The notes below the pieces were generated by a model. That model was not told the origin of the DNA. It ran no database searches and was given only the letters and a program-made list of their open reading frames with translations. From Diogma glabrata (lineage: Eukaryota > Arthropoda > Insecta > Diptera > Cylindrotomidae), in contig OY856186.1 of the NCBI GenBank assembly GCA_963693315.1, positions 135,906,396 through 135,970,395 on the forward strand: a stretch of 64,000 bases of DNA. Direction: 5' to 3'. Position numbers and translations under genes: made by a program. Below are positions 12,509 to 23,035 of this stretch, in pieces. Position 1 is the first letter of the stretch; each line of letters begins with the position of its first letter.

Positions 12509-12815
12509 TGTTTTGTCCATGTTTTGGACTTTGAATGTTCCTAAGGGTATTCATTTAATAAAAAACGCTAGCACTACTGTTACAACATTTATTATATATT
12601 TAATATTGGTTCACTATAACGAATACATTTATGTAGTTCTTTATTGAACTCCTATGCACTACTGTGTTATTTTTATATCTGTTTTAATTTAGTTTTATTA
12701 TTTTATATTGAAATGCGCTGACGGAGCAGCTTGATATTTGATATATAAAATAACGATGAAATGCTTATACAGCATTTCAAGTATTGGATACAGTGATACC
12801 CTTATGATCACTACA
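12509..12815 (-). repeat. 5' LTR
   Basis: 307 bp with TG..CA ends, one difference from the 3' LTR. It should carry the promoter. The right target duplication TGGC follows at 12816. Confidence 0.96.
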
Positions 12816-12819
12816 TGGC

Positions 12820-13510
12820 TCCGAATAACTTTTTTAGTTTATAAACATTAAACGTATTCAATGCAACTTTATTTTCATTAGCAGATTTTACTCAATAAAA
12901 AATAATTACCCGAAAATATGTTGTTAGTAAGTAAAGCATAAACAAATTATCAAAACATAACGATAATTATGAAAGCAAAACATCTAACCCAAACTGGAGC
13001 GTAATATTTAAATTAACACGTTTGTTAGTCGTTAATTAGCATAATGTTTTTTCATATTTAATTAATGATTTTTATTTTAAATCATGTAAAATTATGTTAA
13101 ATAAATATTAATGGTTGTAAACCGATGAGTTATGTATGACCTTTGATCGCCTTTATAGTTTTATTTTGAAATTATTCAAAAGTGACTTTATTATAATTGA
13201 TTTATAAGAATACATAGTTGAGTTTTTCTTACTCTCAATGAAATACGATAAAATAAAATGTATACGGATATTATGCGCATGAACGGAACTAGTTTCCCGT
13301 CCGACCTTCTAATGTTCATTTTAAATCTTATCGTTTTGGATGATAAATCAAATCTATTTTCAGTAACCCAAATTCAGCTATAATGTACTCTTAAAAAAGC
13401 AGGTTGTATTGTCTCAGTAAATCTTAACCTTAAACACAGTAAGCTTTCGACTTTTAAAAAAGTATATATTTAACTAAATATAATTACATAACGTACAAAA
13501 TGTGTAGGAC
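12820..13510. other. AT-rich stretch, no gene seen
   Basis: No coding or repeat structure recognised between the LTR element and the RTE element. Confidence 0.6.
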
Positions 13511-13682
13511 GACGTCATCAGGACGGGTAGCGAAAATCCGAAATTCTACGTCCACACCGTGCTACCTGGGTAACGCTAACAGAATTAGGTTGGTGTAGTT
13601 GAGAGGGGCAGAGTAAATACTGCTTATACTCAATGATTCTGCTCCATGGCGAGTCATTGGCGCCATAAAACCATTGCAACTC

Positions 13683-13844
13683 AAGCGTCTGTTCTCCATG
13701 TTAGGGGCGGCTTGGAGCGGGCGTCTGTCTTGGATCAAGCGGCTCGCTATATAAATGGGTAGAAAGCGTCTGTTCTCCATGTTAGGGGCGGCTTGCAGCG
13801 GGCGTATGTCTTGGATCAAGCAGCTCGCTATACAAACGTGTAAA
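13683..13844 (+). repeat. 81-bp tandem duplication in RTE leader
   Basis: Two units, 13683-13763 and 13764-13844, both starting AAGCGTCTGTTCTCCATG and containing TTGGATCAAGC.GCTCGCTAT. They differ at a few positions. Repeated 5' leaders often act as promoters in non-LTR elements, but that role here is inference. Confidence 0.85.
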
Positions 13845-13900
13845 AAGGTTGTTTCTGGTGACCTTAAGATGCAGAACGAACCCATTCACGAAAATTTGGG

Positions 13901-14317
13901 TTGAGCGAAGGGCTAACACCCCATTTCCTTAAAAAAATTACTGTCATGAATTCTGTACACAGGCCTCGGAATATCTCGGATTCATTATTGGAACGACCTC
14001 GGAAACTGTACCCGGACTACGATTTAAAAATGGAAACCTGGAACGTGCTAAGCCTTAGAAGACCAGAAGATCTCCTAAAACTAACACAACAAGTCGAGAG
14101 CTACACACTGGATATAGTAGCATTACAAGAACTAAGATGGCCAGGTAGTGGAATCCATAAAACAGCGAAAGGATACACTCTTTATTATTGCGGTCATCAA
14201 AACGGAAGAGAGTTTGGAGTTGGCTTTCTTATACACCGTCGCGTGAATCAGCAGGTTATCAAGCAAAAAAGACCGTGCGCTGGAATGTCGAAGCATTTAA
14301 ACATCCGGAAACGCTGA
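13901..14317 (+). pseudogene. RTE endonuclease domain, N-terminal part
   Basis: APE-like endonuclease that nicks the target in target-primed reverse transcription. Motifs METWNVLSL (catalytic Asn region) and DIVALQELRWPGSG (catalytic Glu region) are clear, then YTLYYCGHQNGREFGVGFL. The sequence then passes within a few codons to a linker read in another frame from about 14250. The second half of the endonuclease, including its catalytic Asp and His region, is missing, about 0.5 kb by comparison with the family. This kind of protein is often annotated as craniofacial development protein 2-like in insect genomes. Confidence 0.85.
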
Positions 14318-15305
14318 ATAGATATCAGGAAATAATAACACAAAACATAGAAGAGCATGACATCTCTTCTGAGATGCCATTAAACATACAAGAAGAATGG
14401 CAAACGCTTCAATCAACCATTATAGCCGCAACACAAACTACAATCGGAAAACGACCACCGAAATCACACAACGAATGGTTTGACGACGAATGCCGCCAAT
14501 CCGTTAAAAATAAACAAAAACTGCGAGAAAAATGATTAACAAGGAACACCCGAAGCTCCGAAGGTGATTATCTATGCACCAGAAAAGCCTCAGCAAAACT
14601 TCTACGTAAAAAGAAACGCGAACACATGAAGAGGTCCATCGAAAACATCGACCAACATGCGGCCAACGGAAATTCAAAAGAGTGCTTTGCCACTGCACGG
14701 AATCTGACAAAAGTTTTCCTGCCTAGATCTACAACCATCAAAAATGAAAATAATGAACTTACAACAAGTGAACGTGATGTGCTGGCAGTGTGGCGACCCC
14801 ACTTTCAAGACCTACTGAATAGAACGAATGAAGTTCATCCTATTCGAGCAATTGCTCCATCAAATGAGGAGATTTTTACCCCTTACCCAGCAATAGAAGA
14901 AGTGGAAGCTGCCATCAAAAAACTAAAAAATGGTAAATCACCAGGTTTCGATGGTATTCCCGCAGAACTTTTGAAAAATGGAGGAGCAGCTCTGGTCTCA
15001 CGTATATATGATCTGATTCTTGCAATCTTGGACCAAGAAGAACTACCTGCTGAATGGAAAACAGCTCTCATTGTTCCGCTACATAAGAAAGGTGACCGTC
15101 TAAAGTGTGCGAATTATCGTGGAATCGCACTGTTGAACACTGCATATAAAATACTAGCTAATGTCGTACTTGCTCGACTCATCCCGTTCGCCGAATCTAT
15201 CATCGGTTACTATCAGTGTGGTTTTCGTCCCAACCGTTCAACCATAGATCAATGTTTTACCTTAAGGATGATTCTAGAAAAATGTTGGGAGTACAACATC
15301 AGCAT
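14188..15305 (+). pseudogene. RTE linker and N-terminal reverse transcriptase
   Basis: From about 14250 this frame encodes the linker (KHPETLNRYQEII, then HNEWFDDECRQ). A TGA at 14533-14535 breaks it. It continues in the same frame through AAIKKLKNGKSPGFDGIPAE, TALIVPLHKKGDR, NYRGIALLNTAYKILANVV and YQCGFRPNRSTIDQ, which are RT motifs 0-2 of the RTE/CR1 group. Near 15305 the coding sense moves to another frame, shown by the loss of similarity after EKCWEYNI. Confidence 0.88.
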
Positions 15306-16399
15306 TCGCTCTACGTTGATTTCAAGCAAGCATATGATAGTATCATCCGCGAAAACCTTTGGTCCGCACTCATATGCCTTGGTATCCCAGAGAAACTTGT
15401 TTCTCTGTGCAAACTCACAACAGCGGGATCAAATTGTATAGAATAGTAATCGAAGGGTCAGTTTCTGATCCTTTCGATATAACATCAGGTGTTCGACAAG
15501 GTGATGCACTCGCGCCCGTACTGTTTAATTTGGCGCTGGAGTACGCGATAAGAAAAAGCCGAATTGATACACAAAACTGCATATATAACAAATCTAGTCA
15601 AGTTCTTGGATGCGCAGATGATATTGTGCTTCTCGGACGTAGAACAAGCGATATTAAGGATAGTCTCTCTCAGCTTGAAAGAAATGCTAAACGACTTGGA
15701 TTATGCATCAACACCGGCAAAACCAAAGTGTTAACAACATCCAAGAACATACCTCCCGGAAATCTGGATACTGGCGACTATGAAGTGGAACGCGTGGAAA
15801 ACTTCAAATACCTCGGGTGTGTAATAACATCGTCAAATGACATGCAGGCAGATATCAAAGCCCGTGTCTCTGCCGCATACAGAGTTTTCTACGCATACTC
15901 AAAACTTTTGCGATCCAAACATCTTTCGCGGTCGTGTAAACTCACACTTTACAAAGCATTAATTCGACCTGTGCTTACATGTGGAAGTGAAAGCTGGACA
16001 CTGACTTCCTCCGATTGTAGAATTTTATCAACTTTCGAGAGGAAGGTCATACGAACAATTTATGGTCCATGTAAAGTTGCTGAAAATCAGTATAGAATCC
16101 GAATGAATCATGAAATCAGACAGCTTCTTGGAGGCTGCGATGTAATCGGATTCATTAAATCCAACCGGATTAGATGGTTTGGTCATGTAGAAAGGGCTCC
16201 ATTGGATAGAATGATAAAAAAAGCGTCCCAACAACAACCAGCTGGTGTTCGTCGAAGAGGAAGACCTAGACAACGCTGGCGTGATGACATCATCCAAGAC
16301 CTTCGTGATATAGGATGTCGAAACTGGGGTCAACTGGTCATGGAACGAGATGATTGGAAGCTGGTGGCACAGACGGCAAAATCCCTCCATGGGATGTAA
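15306..16399 (+). pseudogene. RTE reverse transcriptase core and C-terminus
   Basis: Across a frameshift the RT resumes as YVDFKQAYDSI (catalytic Asp). It shifts frame again near 15435 and continues as GVRQGDALAPVLFNLALE and LGCADDIVLL. The normally aromatic residue of the Y/FADD active site is Cys here, while both Asp remain. Then come NFKYLGCVI, LYKALIRPVL, RWFGHVER and a basic GVRRRGRPRQRWRDDI tail typical of RTE ORFs. It ends TAA at 16397-16399, directly before the (GA)n tail. The last ~345 codons are open. Confidence 0.9.
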
Positions 16400-16403
16400 A
16401 CGC

Positions 16404-16420
16404 CAGAGAGAGAGAGAGAG
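16404..16420 (+). repeat. (GA)n 3' tail of RTE element
   Basis: AG repeat starting a few bases after the RT stop. It is the element's terminal microsatellite, followed by the GACGTCATC target duplication. Confidence 0.85.
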
Positions 16421-16428
16421 ACGTCATC

Positions 16429-16819
16429 TCCTACAACAAAAAAGTTGGCGATACCGATATATATCTATATCTGTATTACGATCATTATTTTCTTAATAGG
16501 CAATTGTGTTGATCGTCTCATTACTTGGTACCAATTTATCAAACCGCATCATTTTCAAGCTTATCGATCTGTGGCAACAAAGATTTTTTAGAGGTGCTTC
16601 GAAATGTTTGAAAAGACCAGTGAGAAGCTATCAAGGCTTGCCGTTACACCGGATCAGTTCAAATAAGGCATTTATTACATACATAATGTCCAATTTGTCT
16701 AAATACGTTATTTTCAAAATGTCCATTAAATTGGTGTAAAGGTATATTTTTATAGGTGTATAAAAATATTTTAACTTTATACTAACCTATATGTGTGGTT
16801 ATAACTCAGTTTCTATTAT
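16429..16819. other. Repeat-derived stretch
   Basis: AGGCATTTATTACATACATAATGTCC near 16665 resembles GGGCATTTACTC..CATTACAAAATGTCC near 49365, so this is a shared repeat. No gene. Confidence 0.4.
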
Positions 16820-17240
16820 CATAGGCTTTCAGTCGCGAAGCGATAACTAAAGCATATGCGAAATTTCGCAAACTATATATCTGTATGTCTAAATTGAATA
16901 TAACCAAATGAAATTTATTCAAATGAAAAGCGCTCCGATCAGGGCTAATAGGGCATACCTAAATTAAAAAATCATATATAATTTCTGATAGAGACTGGAT
17001 GGGAGGAAATACCTTATTAGGGTTGGTCCTAGTTCATTCTGATCCGGTCCTGACTCCTGATCTGGTTTTTACTACTAACAATTTGACTGCCTTCGCAGTC
17101 CGAACCGGATCAAGACCAAATAGACGGGGCTTATTAGTGAAATCAGGTATGATTTTTGATAGGAACCAGATGCAAATGCTCTTTTAGGCCTTGCCTTATT
17201 AAAATCTGATCCTGCCCGAATCATACTGGGGCACGCCTGA
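16820..17240 (+). mobile_element. CCC..GGG MITE relative, core plus CTGATC-type words
   Basis: The block from CTTTCAGTCGCGAAGCGATA (about 16828) to about 16940 matches the conserved cores near 40955, 49770 and (inverted) 52570-52660. To the right lie GATCCGG, CTGATC and GGTCC words (CGATCAGGGCTAATAGGGC, CTGATCCGGTCCTGAC) like those of the 49457-50066 element. Ends are not clear, so coordinates are approximate. Confidence 0.5.
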
Positions 17241-17781
17241 ACAAAATGCTAGATCAATATAATCAATTATATGTAACTAGGAGGTGCCCCGAACCTTTCT
17301 CACAACCCCCTACATCGGCAATGACAACGAAATTTCGTACTGAGTTTCTTAAAGTTCATTTTATTAAATCGGTTTAAATTATTAAATGTTTGAAAATGTA
17401 TATTATAACACAAACTGTTTTTTATTCGCCTACATATTAAAGTGTTACTTTATTACTGTGATTTGCGGCTTTAAAGTATCACTTTTCAACTATTTATTAT
17501 GTTGTCATAGCTACGTCCAAAAAAGTAAAAAGCATTTGTATTTGTTTAAATTCTATGAAAAATTTTTATCAAAGCAACCCTTTAATTCAAAATTTCAATA
17601 TCCAATTAAAATAGTTGTTATCATTTGTTGTCATAGCTACACAATAATTTGGAAAAAATAATAAATATTTTATCAAAGGTTGCTTGTTCCACATATTTTT
17701 ATTTTAAAATTTATGAAAATTTATAATTTTAATTTAGAATAAACAAATTTTCTTAAAATATTTTGCTTGCGGCGAATAAAA
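17241..17781. other. AT-rich stretch, no gene seen
   Basis: TGTTGTCATAGCTAC occurs twice (about 17500 and 17626). A 91-codon open frame at 17386-17661 shows no recognisable domain, and I do not call it a gene. Confidence 0.5.
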
Positions 17782-17915
17782 AATAGTATATGATGCACGG
17801 ACGTAAGCTATTTTGGACTTAATGTGGGTGCAAATCTCGGCTAGCGCCTCGATTTGCAAACTCCACATCCGTCCAAAATCTTTAGCTTTACGTCCTAGCA
17901 TCATAATGTACTATT
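17782..17915. repeat. Long imperfect hairpin with AATAGTAT edges
   Basis: Starts AATAGTAT and ends GTACTATT. The arms pair imperfectly (GGACGTAAGCTATTTTGGAC against GTCCAAAATCTTTAGCTTTACGTCC), then GTGCAAAT against ATTTGCAAAC, around an apex near GGCTAGCGCC. Same architecture as 5427-5565 and 22900-23035, but the stem sequence is unrelated. Confidence 0.6.
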
Positions 17916-18127
17916 TTGTCCCAAAAATATCAAATGTTTTCAACCTACATTGTTTTTGAAAATTATTAAAAATCTGTATTTTTCTATGCTGTTATGTTCG
18001 CTGTACTATAGAACAATTTTCTTTGGTAGATAATAAAAAAATTTCAAAAAATTTATATTGGTTTACATACGTGTTTTGTATTAACTATTGTATTGTAACT
18101 ATAATCATATAAAAAATTCTCGGTTGT

Positions 18128-18337
18128 AATACCACGAGTCATTGAAATTTTTTCGAAAATTTTTTGATTTTACGAATTAAATTATTTAGCAACACTGCGA
18201 ATCAAAGCGCACAATAAACCACGAGTCCGAAGGACGAGTGGTTTAAGTAGTGGTTTGATTGAGCAGTGTTGCTTAAAAATAATTTAATGAGTAAAATTGA
18301 AAAATTTTAGACAAAAATTTCAATGAAGAGTGGTATT
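18128..18337. repeat. Long imperfect hairpin, apex GAGTCCGAAGGACGAG
   Basis: Arms of about 95 nt: AATACCACGAGTCATTGAAA and the inverse of CAATGAAGAGTGGTATT at the base, GCAACACTGC against GCAGTGTTGC in the middle, AAACCAC against GTGGTTT near the top. A GC-rich apex CCACGAGTCCGAAGGACGAG caps it. Similar in design to the AATAGTAT hairpins but with different edges. Confidence 0.6.
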
Positions 18338-19881
18338 TAATGAGATAATTTTTTTTAATTATAATTTTGTTTAAAAGATAATTATTAGTTTCTAAATAAA
18401 ATTTTTCTACAAATTATTTAATAATACAAAATTATGTAAAAATGCAAATAATAAAAATGTCCGTTTTCATTCATAAATATTTGCATGTTTGTTTATTTGT
18501 CAAAAATACATTACAAATTTATGCGCCTACTAAGATGAAATTATATTTCATTTTGTTAGAAAAAAAAATGACAACAAAGAATTCTCATAACGACAAAGCA
18601 AAATTATCGACGACAAGAAGAATTGCCGACAGTTAAAACAAAGCCTACTGTTTAAATATCATAGTTTGTATGAATGAAAAATAAAATTTCTGACATCAAA
18701 AAAAAATTATCTATGAAATTTCTCGTGTTTTTGCTTTAAACGATTTAAGTTTGTTTGCGAAGTATATTAATTACTCTAAATCAAGCATAATAGTACTACT
18801 ATATATAGCATCTTTTTACCTATATAGGTCCAAAAGCAAAATTAGAACTGTCAAAAATTTCCATGCAAAGTTATATGGAAATTTTCGATCATTTTCGTGT
18901 TTTTTATGTGCTAGCTAAAATACATTTTACATAAATTATGCTTAATATATTCAATAAGCAAATTAAAAATTTTAAATTTTAGTAGAATGAAAAATTTCAT
19001 TGACAATTTTTAAAATTATTGGAAGTTGTGTTTTGGTATACAATCCTTTGTAAATTTTGTGATTTTTTTTCCCATATAGCGCTTTGGCGGTGAACACCGG
19101 AACAGAAAAATTGCCCAATACTCATTGTTTAACATCTTACTGATCTACATTTAAATTGTATAATTTTATTGAAGAAAGCATTTTACGAAATGTTGTGTCA
19201 AAAAGTGAGGAAATAGACCTTTAATTATGTACTTTCATCAATTTGTTTCCTCTTTTCTTTTTTAATAAACTTATTATAAAAACCATCTACCAACTTTACT
19301 ATTTAATGTAAAAATTATTCCTTTAAAAAAAGGTTATTATTCCTTTAAAAAATTCGAGCTATTTTTCATAATAAATATTACATATCTTGTGACTAATTCA
19401 AAATAAAAAAGGTTTTATTAATAAAACATCAACAAAAATTATAAATATATGTATTATGTAACTTAATTAAAATAAAATCCCCTGAATGCATTCTATAATC
19501 ATTGCATTCATATTCATTCATTGCAATGCATGCATAACTAAACAAAATGACGTCACACGATCTTTTATGATAAAGCTATTATATTGCAAGAGAAATACAT
19601 ACTCAAATAGTTGTTTTTGTTTTTCCTTATTTTAGTTCACAGGAATGAAGTTATGGCAAATAATTATCGGAAACCACTATTATATGATTTTTAGCACTGA
19701 CTGTCAAAAAACTAATTAATTTTCTTGTTAGTATCGAAATTATAATAATTTGAACGAAACGGGAAATGACAGTGCAATAAAATGCTATAAAAACTGCATT
19801 ATCGATCAAATTGCACTATCGTAAAACCAAATGTATGTATGAATAAAATAAAAGTGTGTAAAAAAACAATAATTTTAATGT
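18338..19881. other. AT-rich stretch, nothing recognised
   Basis: About 1.5 kb without a supportable gene. Short open frames (for example 18442-18636) have no recognisable domain. Confidence 0.5.
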
Positions 19882-20094
19882 TATAAGAACTGAATCTAAA
19901 AAATTATGGTGCAAATTATGAAACTTTTTGCAATCCATACAATTTTAGAGCGATCTAGTTTCGAACCAATGAGAAAATTTATAAATATATATTAGAAATT
20001 TTCTCATTGGTTCGAAACTAGATCGCTCTAAAATTGTATGGATTGCAAAAAGTTTCATAATTTAAACCATAATTTTTTAGATTCAGTTCTTATA
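19882..20094. repeat. 213-bp near-perfect foldback
   Basis: Arms of about 100 bp (from TATAAGAACTGAATC to the inverse GATTCAGTTCTTATA) differ at about two positions (TGGTGCAAATT against TGGTTTAAATT) around a short AT loop. An internal arm segment is TAGAGCGATCTAGTTTCGAA. Probably a foldback transposon or a collapsed MITE pair. A transcript would form a long double-stranded RNA. Confidence 0.85.
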
Positions 20095-20187
20095 TTATTC
20101 TTGATGGGAGATTTTCCTTTGGGGTGATGTTATATCACAAATAATTTACTGAATTAATTTTAATGTTATTTAAAAAAAAAATAAAAA

Positions 20188-20262
20188 AAATGTGCAACAA
20201 TCAGGATTCGAACTTTCAACCTAAAAATCATCAGTCGAGCGCGCTACCCATATTGCAATTTG
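20188..20262 (-). repeat. tRNA-like SINE or tRNA pseudogene relic
   Basis: The minus strand contains GGTAGCGCGCTCGAC (A box-like) and, 20-odd bases on, AGTTCGAATCCTG (good B box), then ATTGTTGCA and a long T-rich run that could end Pol III transcription. The acceptor halves pair poorly and no convincing anticodon stem is seen. A functional tRNA is therefore unlikely. Confidence 0.5.
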
Positions 20263-20289
20263 AACGTTAGTAAAATGATAGACTAAAGG

Positions 20290-21535
20290 ATAGATAAAGA
20301 TTGAACGTTACGCTCGTATAGAAGGATAGACTCACGGCTATTATATTATGGATTGTTCAAGTTTTTTTTAACTATTTATTTGCAGTCGTTTTATTTTATT
20401 TTATTTTTATTGTGTTTTTATTTGTTAATTTGAAATTTTACTTTTTATGGTATTAAAGAAAACTATAAGTGAAAAAATTAATCTTATTGGAGTTTTTAAC
20501 ATATCCAATTTTAAAAATTAAATAATTATTCTCAGTAAAGCAAAAATTAACCAATCTCGTTCAACCAGGATGTTCATTTAAAATATACATCAACGTTTTT
20601 TGCGCTGCATCAATCGGAAAAGTTGCAGCGATGTTGTTCGATATATAGAATTCAAACATCGATGTTTTCGATGCATCGATAAGAACATCAATAAATTTAA
20701 GAACTAAAGATAGATTCTGATAGCTCAAAATGTAGGATAGAATAGGATAGATAGAAAAATATAGTACCAGGAAAATAAGACACAATCTAAATGCTCATAT
20801 CTTTATATGCATCTTTTAATGCCCTTATTTTTATTTAATTTTTTAGTAGGAAGTTCGCGTAACTGCGCACTTTGCAGAAATAGAATTGACCAGCTTTCTT
20901 TGTCCTCTGGTGCGGTGTGGTCTTGTATCATGAATGCCGGTGGTCAATGCCGGTCGCCTTGTTGTCTTTAACGATAGTAAATAATTTTTAAATATTTTAC
21001 TACGTATAAATACTTACAAATAAACAGTTTATTACACCATTTAATAATATTAAACATCATACCGTTAGCTTGGCTGATCAATACCTACCGAATGATTTTT
21101 GACATAAAATTAACGTTGAAACAATAGTTGACGTTTAAACAATATTAGATTTTAGTACTATCGGATGATTTTTGTCAAAAATTTATCGTTATCAGTTTTC
21201 ATGATCCCAGCTGCAAAACTTCATTTGACTAGTTTACGTATAAATGTATGACGTGTTTATTCGATGCATTGAATAAAATACATCGATGTATCGGAATGAT
21301 TCCGTTACTAAAGAGACATCATTGTTTCCAAAGACATCACATAAATGACACAGGACACTTCTTATTAAAGCATCTCGCCATTCTATTTAGCGCGGAAAAG
21401 TTTAAAAAATTTGTTCTTACAAATTTAATATATAACCAATTTTGCAACACAGTTGATCTTACGGGAACGTACAAACAAACTTTTAACAACATCATTTACC
21501 ATATTTTTTGGACGGTGCTTTAAAATTATTATGCC
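20290..21535. other. AT-rich stretch with a dispersed repeat
   Basis: The block around 20440-20520 (AAAGAAAACT, ATTGATCTTATTGGA-like, ATATCCAA) recurs diverged at 24475-24540. A 91-codon frame at 21248-21523 has no recognisable domain. Confidence 0.4.
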
Positions 21536-21772
21536 CGGTTGCTTGAACATTTAAATCTCCGATAACTTTTTTAATTCTCCATTTAACTAGTTGCGTATTT
21601 TGATCGCGATTGGACCTTTAAATAAGGCTTATAGATTCAAATAAGTTTTCTTATCTTGTTATTCAGTTAAATGTTTGTTTGTTTTTGTCAAAAAACGACG
21701 TGAAAAAGGTTTGAGAGATATTTCTTATTGACGATTTAGCTAAGTCTCATTTAGTAAATGTTCAAGCAACCG
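21536..21772. mobile_element. 237-bp MITE, TIR CGGTTGCTTGAACATTTA
   Basis: 18-bp terminal inverted repeats CGGTTGCTTGAACATTTA at 21536-21553 and inverted at 21755-21772. No coding capacity. Target duplication not clear. Confidence 0.75.
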
Positions 21773-22004
21773 ACCATTAGAATTTTAGTTCGTTCGCAAC
21801 TCTGCCAGTCTGATCTCCTGGAGTTATGCTCCGTATTTTATATTTAGCTGGAACAACTAGCAGTAACCCGTTGTTTTAAAATACGATAGCATAATTCAAC
21901 ATTGAAGTCTTTGAGGAACAAAAAATTGTGTTTAATTTAAAATTATAGTTAATATATTAAAAAAAATAAAATTATTAAATATTTATAGTCTTTAATTAAC
22001 TTTG
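21773..22004. other. Spacer between MITE and Penelope-like element
   Basis: No gene seen. Confidence 0.4.
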
Positions 22005-22378
22005 ATATTTCTCAGTCGTAGCTTATTTATAGACTATTCATTATTTTAAAAAATATGTTTATTCCAATATTTTGACCTTGCGGGTCATCATCAGGGGTTA
22101 CATATATTTTATTATATTAAATATTACCTACAAAACAATTAATTAGAAACAACACCAAAAAATTAACAAAAAACTTACATAATCAAAAAATTTTAAAAAA
22201 ATACTTGAAAAAATTAACAATAGTTTAAAAAAACAGATAATAAACATTAATTGTTTAAAAGAACAAATTGCACACAAAATTTCATAAAAACTTTTAATGG
22301 AATCATTATTTTTATTAACTCAAAATAAAAATTATTTTATATCTTTCAATCACACAGAAAACAATTCCATGAACAATT

Positions 22379-22768
22379 CCACCTTTGAAAGATAAAATAC
22401 CTAAGGAAAAGAAAAATGGTTTAGTATATAAAGTTACATGCTAATGTGGTAAAGTTTATGTTGGTGAAACTTCTAAAACTTTAAATACGAGGATTTGTCA
22501 ACATAAGAATGATGTTAGATTTACAAAATCAAATAAGAATCTAAACGGTCAAAATTATAGATCAGCATTAGCTCGTCATTCTGTAGAATGTTTAGATGAT
22601 TTTGATTTTGAAAATCCTGTTGTTCTGGATTATGAAATTAACCATTTCAAGAGAGTATTTAAAGAAATGGCTCTCATTTCTTTGGAACCTAAATCAATTA
22701 ATTATAAAACAGATTGTAATGGTTTACATTCAAATTATATTTCTATTATTAAATCAACAATAAGGTAA
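22379..22768 (+). pseudogene. GIY-YIG endonuclease of Penelope-like element
   Basis: This domain makes the DNA cut that primes reverse transcription in Penelope-like elements. The 130-codon reading shows NGLVYKVTC, one in-frame TAA, then CGKVYVGETSKTLNTRI (the GIY-YIG core as LVY..VYVG). It continues with QHKNDVR, ALARHSVE, FDFENPVVLDYE, HFKRVFKEMALISLE and a terminal INYKTDCNGLHSNYISII. The only visible damage is the TAA between the two Cys codons and the lack of the upstream RT. It ends TAA at 22766-22768. Confidence 0.85.
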
Positions 22769-22899
22769 TATTAAATTTAGTAGTCACATTCAATTTAGAA
22801 ACTGTTTTTTCATCGAGTTTTCTTATTCAAAATTTGATTTTCCGTCATTCAAGGAATTTTTCTTTTCATGGAATTGTTTTCTGTGTGATTGAAAGATAT

Positions 22900-23035
22900 A
22901 ATAGTATATTCTTGTATGAGCTAGAATGAAGGCAATTCTTCACGGGGATGAAGTTTCCCGGAACGAGCGTAGCGAGTGGAGGGGATCATCCGAGTGAAGA
23001 ATTGCCTTCATCCTAAGCGAATACAAGATACTATT
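22900..23035. repeat. Long imperfect hairpin with AATAGTAT edges
   Basis: Edges AATAGTAT and ATACTATT. The stem pairs TGAAGGCAATTCTTCAC with GTGAAGAATTGCCTTCA, and the apex is GC-rich, around GGAACGAGCGTAGCGAG. It forms the left end of the 448-bp insertion. Stem unrelated to the 5427 and 17782 hairpins. Confidence 0.65.

Larger units (their letters stand above)
7871..12815 (-). mobile_element. Young Ty3/gypsy (mdg1/412-like) LTR element lacking gag
   Basis: 4945-bp element with 307-bp LTRs at 7871-8177 and 12509-12815, each beginning TG and ending CA. They differ at one visible position (T or A near 8142/12780). The element is flanked by TGGC duplications (7867-7870 and 12816-12819), the 4-bp size usual for this group. 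Minus-strand order is 5' LTR, primer site, short leader, RT-RNase H-integrase frame, an ~860-bp 3' non-coding region, polypurine tract, 3' LTR. Gag and protease are absent: only about 226 bp separates the 5' LTR from the open RT frame. The pol frame is intact and the LTRs nearly identical, so insertion was recent. It probably needed Gag from another copy. Confidence 0.95.
13520..16419 (+). mobile_element. RTE-clade non-LTR retrotransposon, disabled
   Basis: About 2.9 kb, markedly more GC-rich than its surroundings. It is flanked by a 9-bp direct repeat GACGTCATC (13511-13519 and 16420-16428) that fits a target-site duplication. It has a 5' leader with an 81-bp tandem duplication, an APE-type endonuclease start, an RT and a very short 3' end of (GA)n right after the stop codon. 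The minimal microsatellite 3' end is typical of RTE elements. An internal deletion, one stop codon and two further frameshifts make it non-functional. Confidence 0.9.

Noticed and set aside
13562..13885. 107-codon minus-strand frame
   Set aside because: It is the antisense of the duplicated RTE leader; its internal repeat reflects the DNA duplication.
20188..20262. Functional tRNA gene
   Set aside because: The B box is good but acceptor and anticodon stems pair poorly, so it is scored as a tRNA-like relic.
22950..22985. Bacterial contamination suggested by a GAGCGTAGCGAG string
   Set aside because: It is the apex of a hairpin within an insertion precisely bounded inside insect-type repeat DNA.
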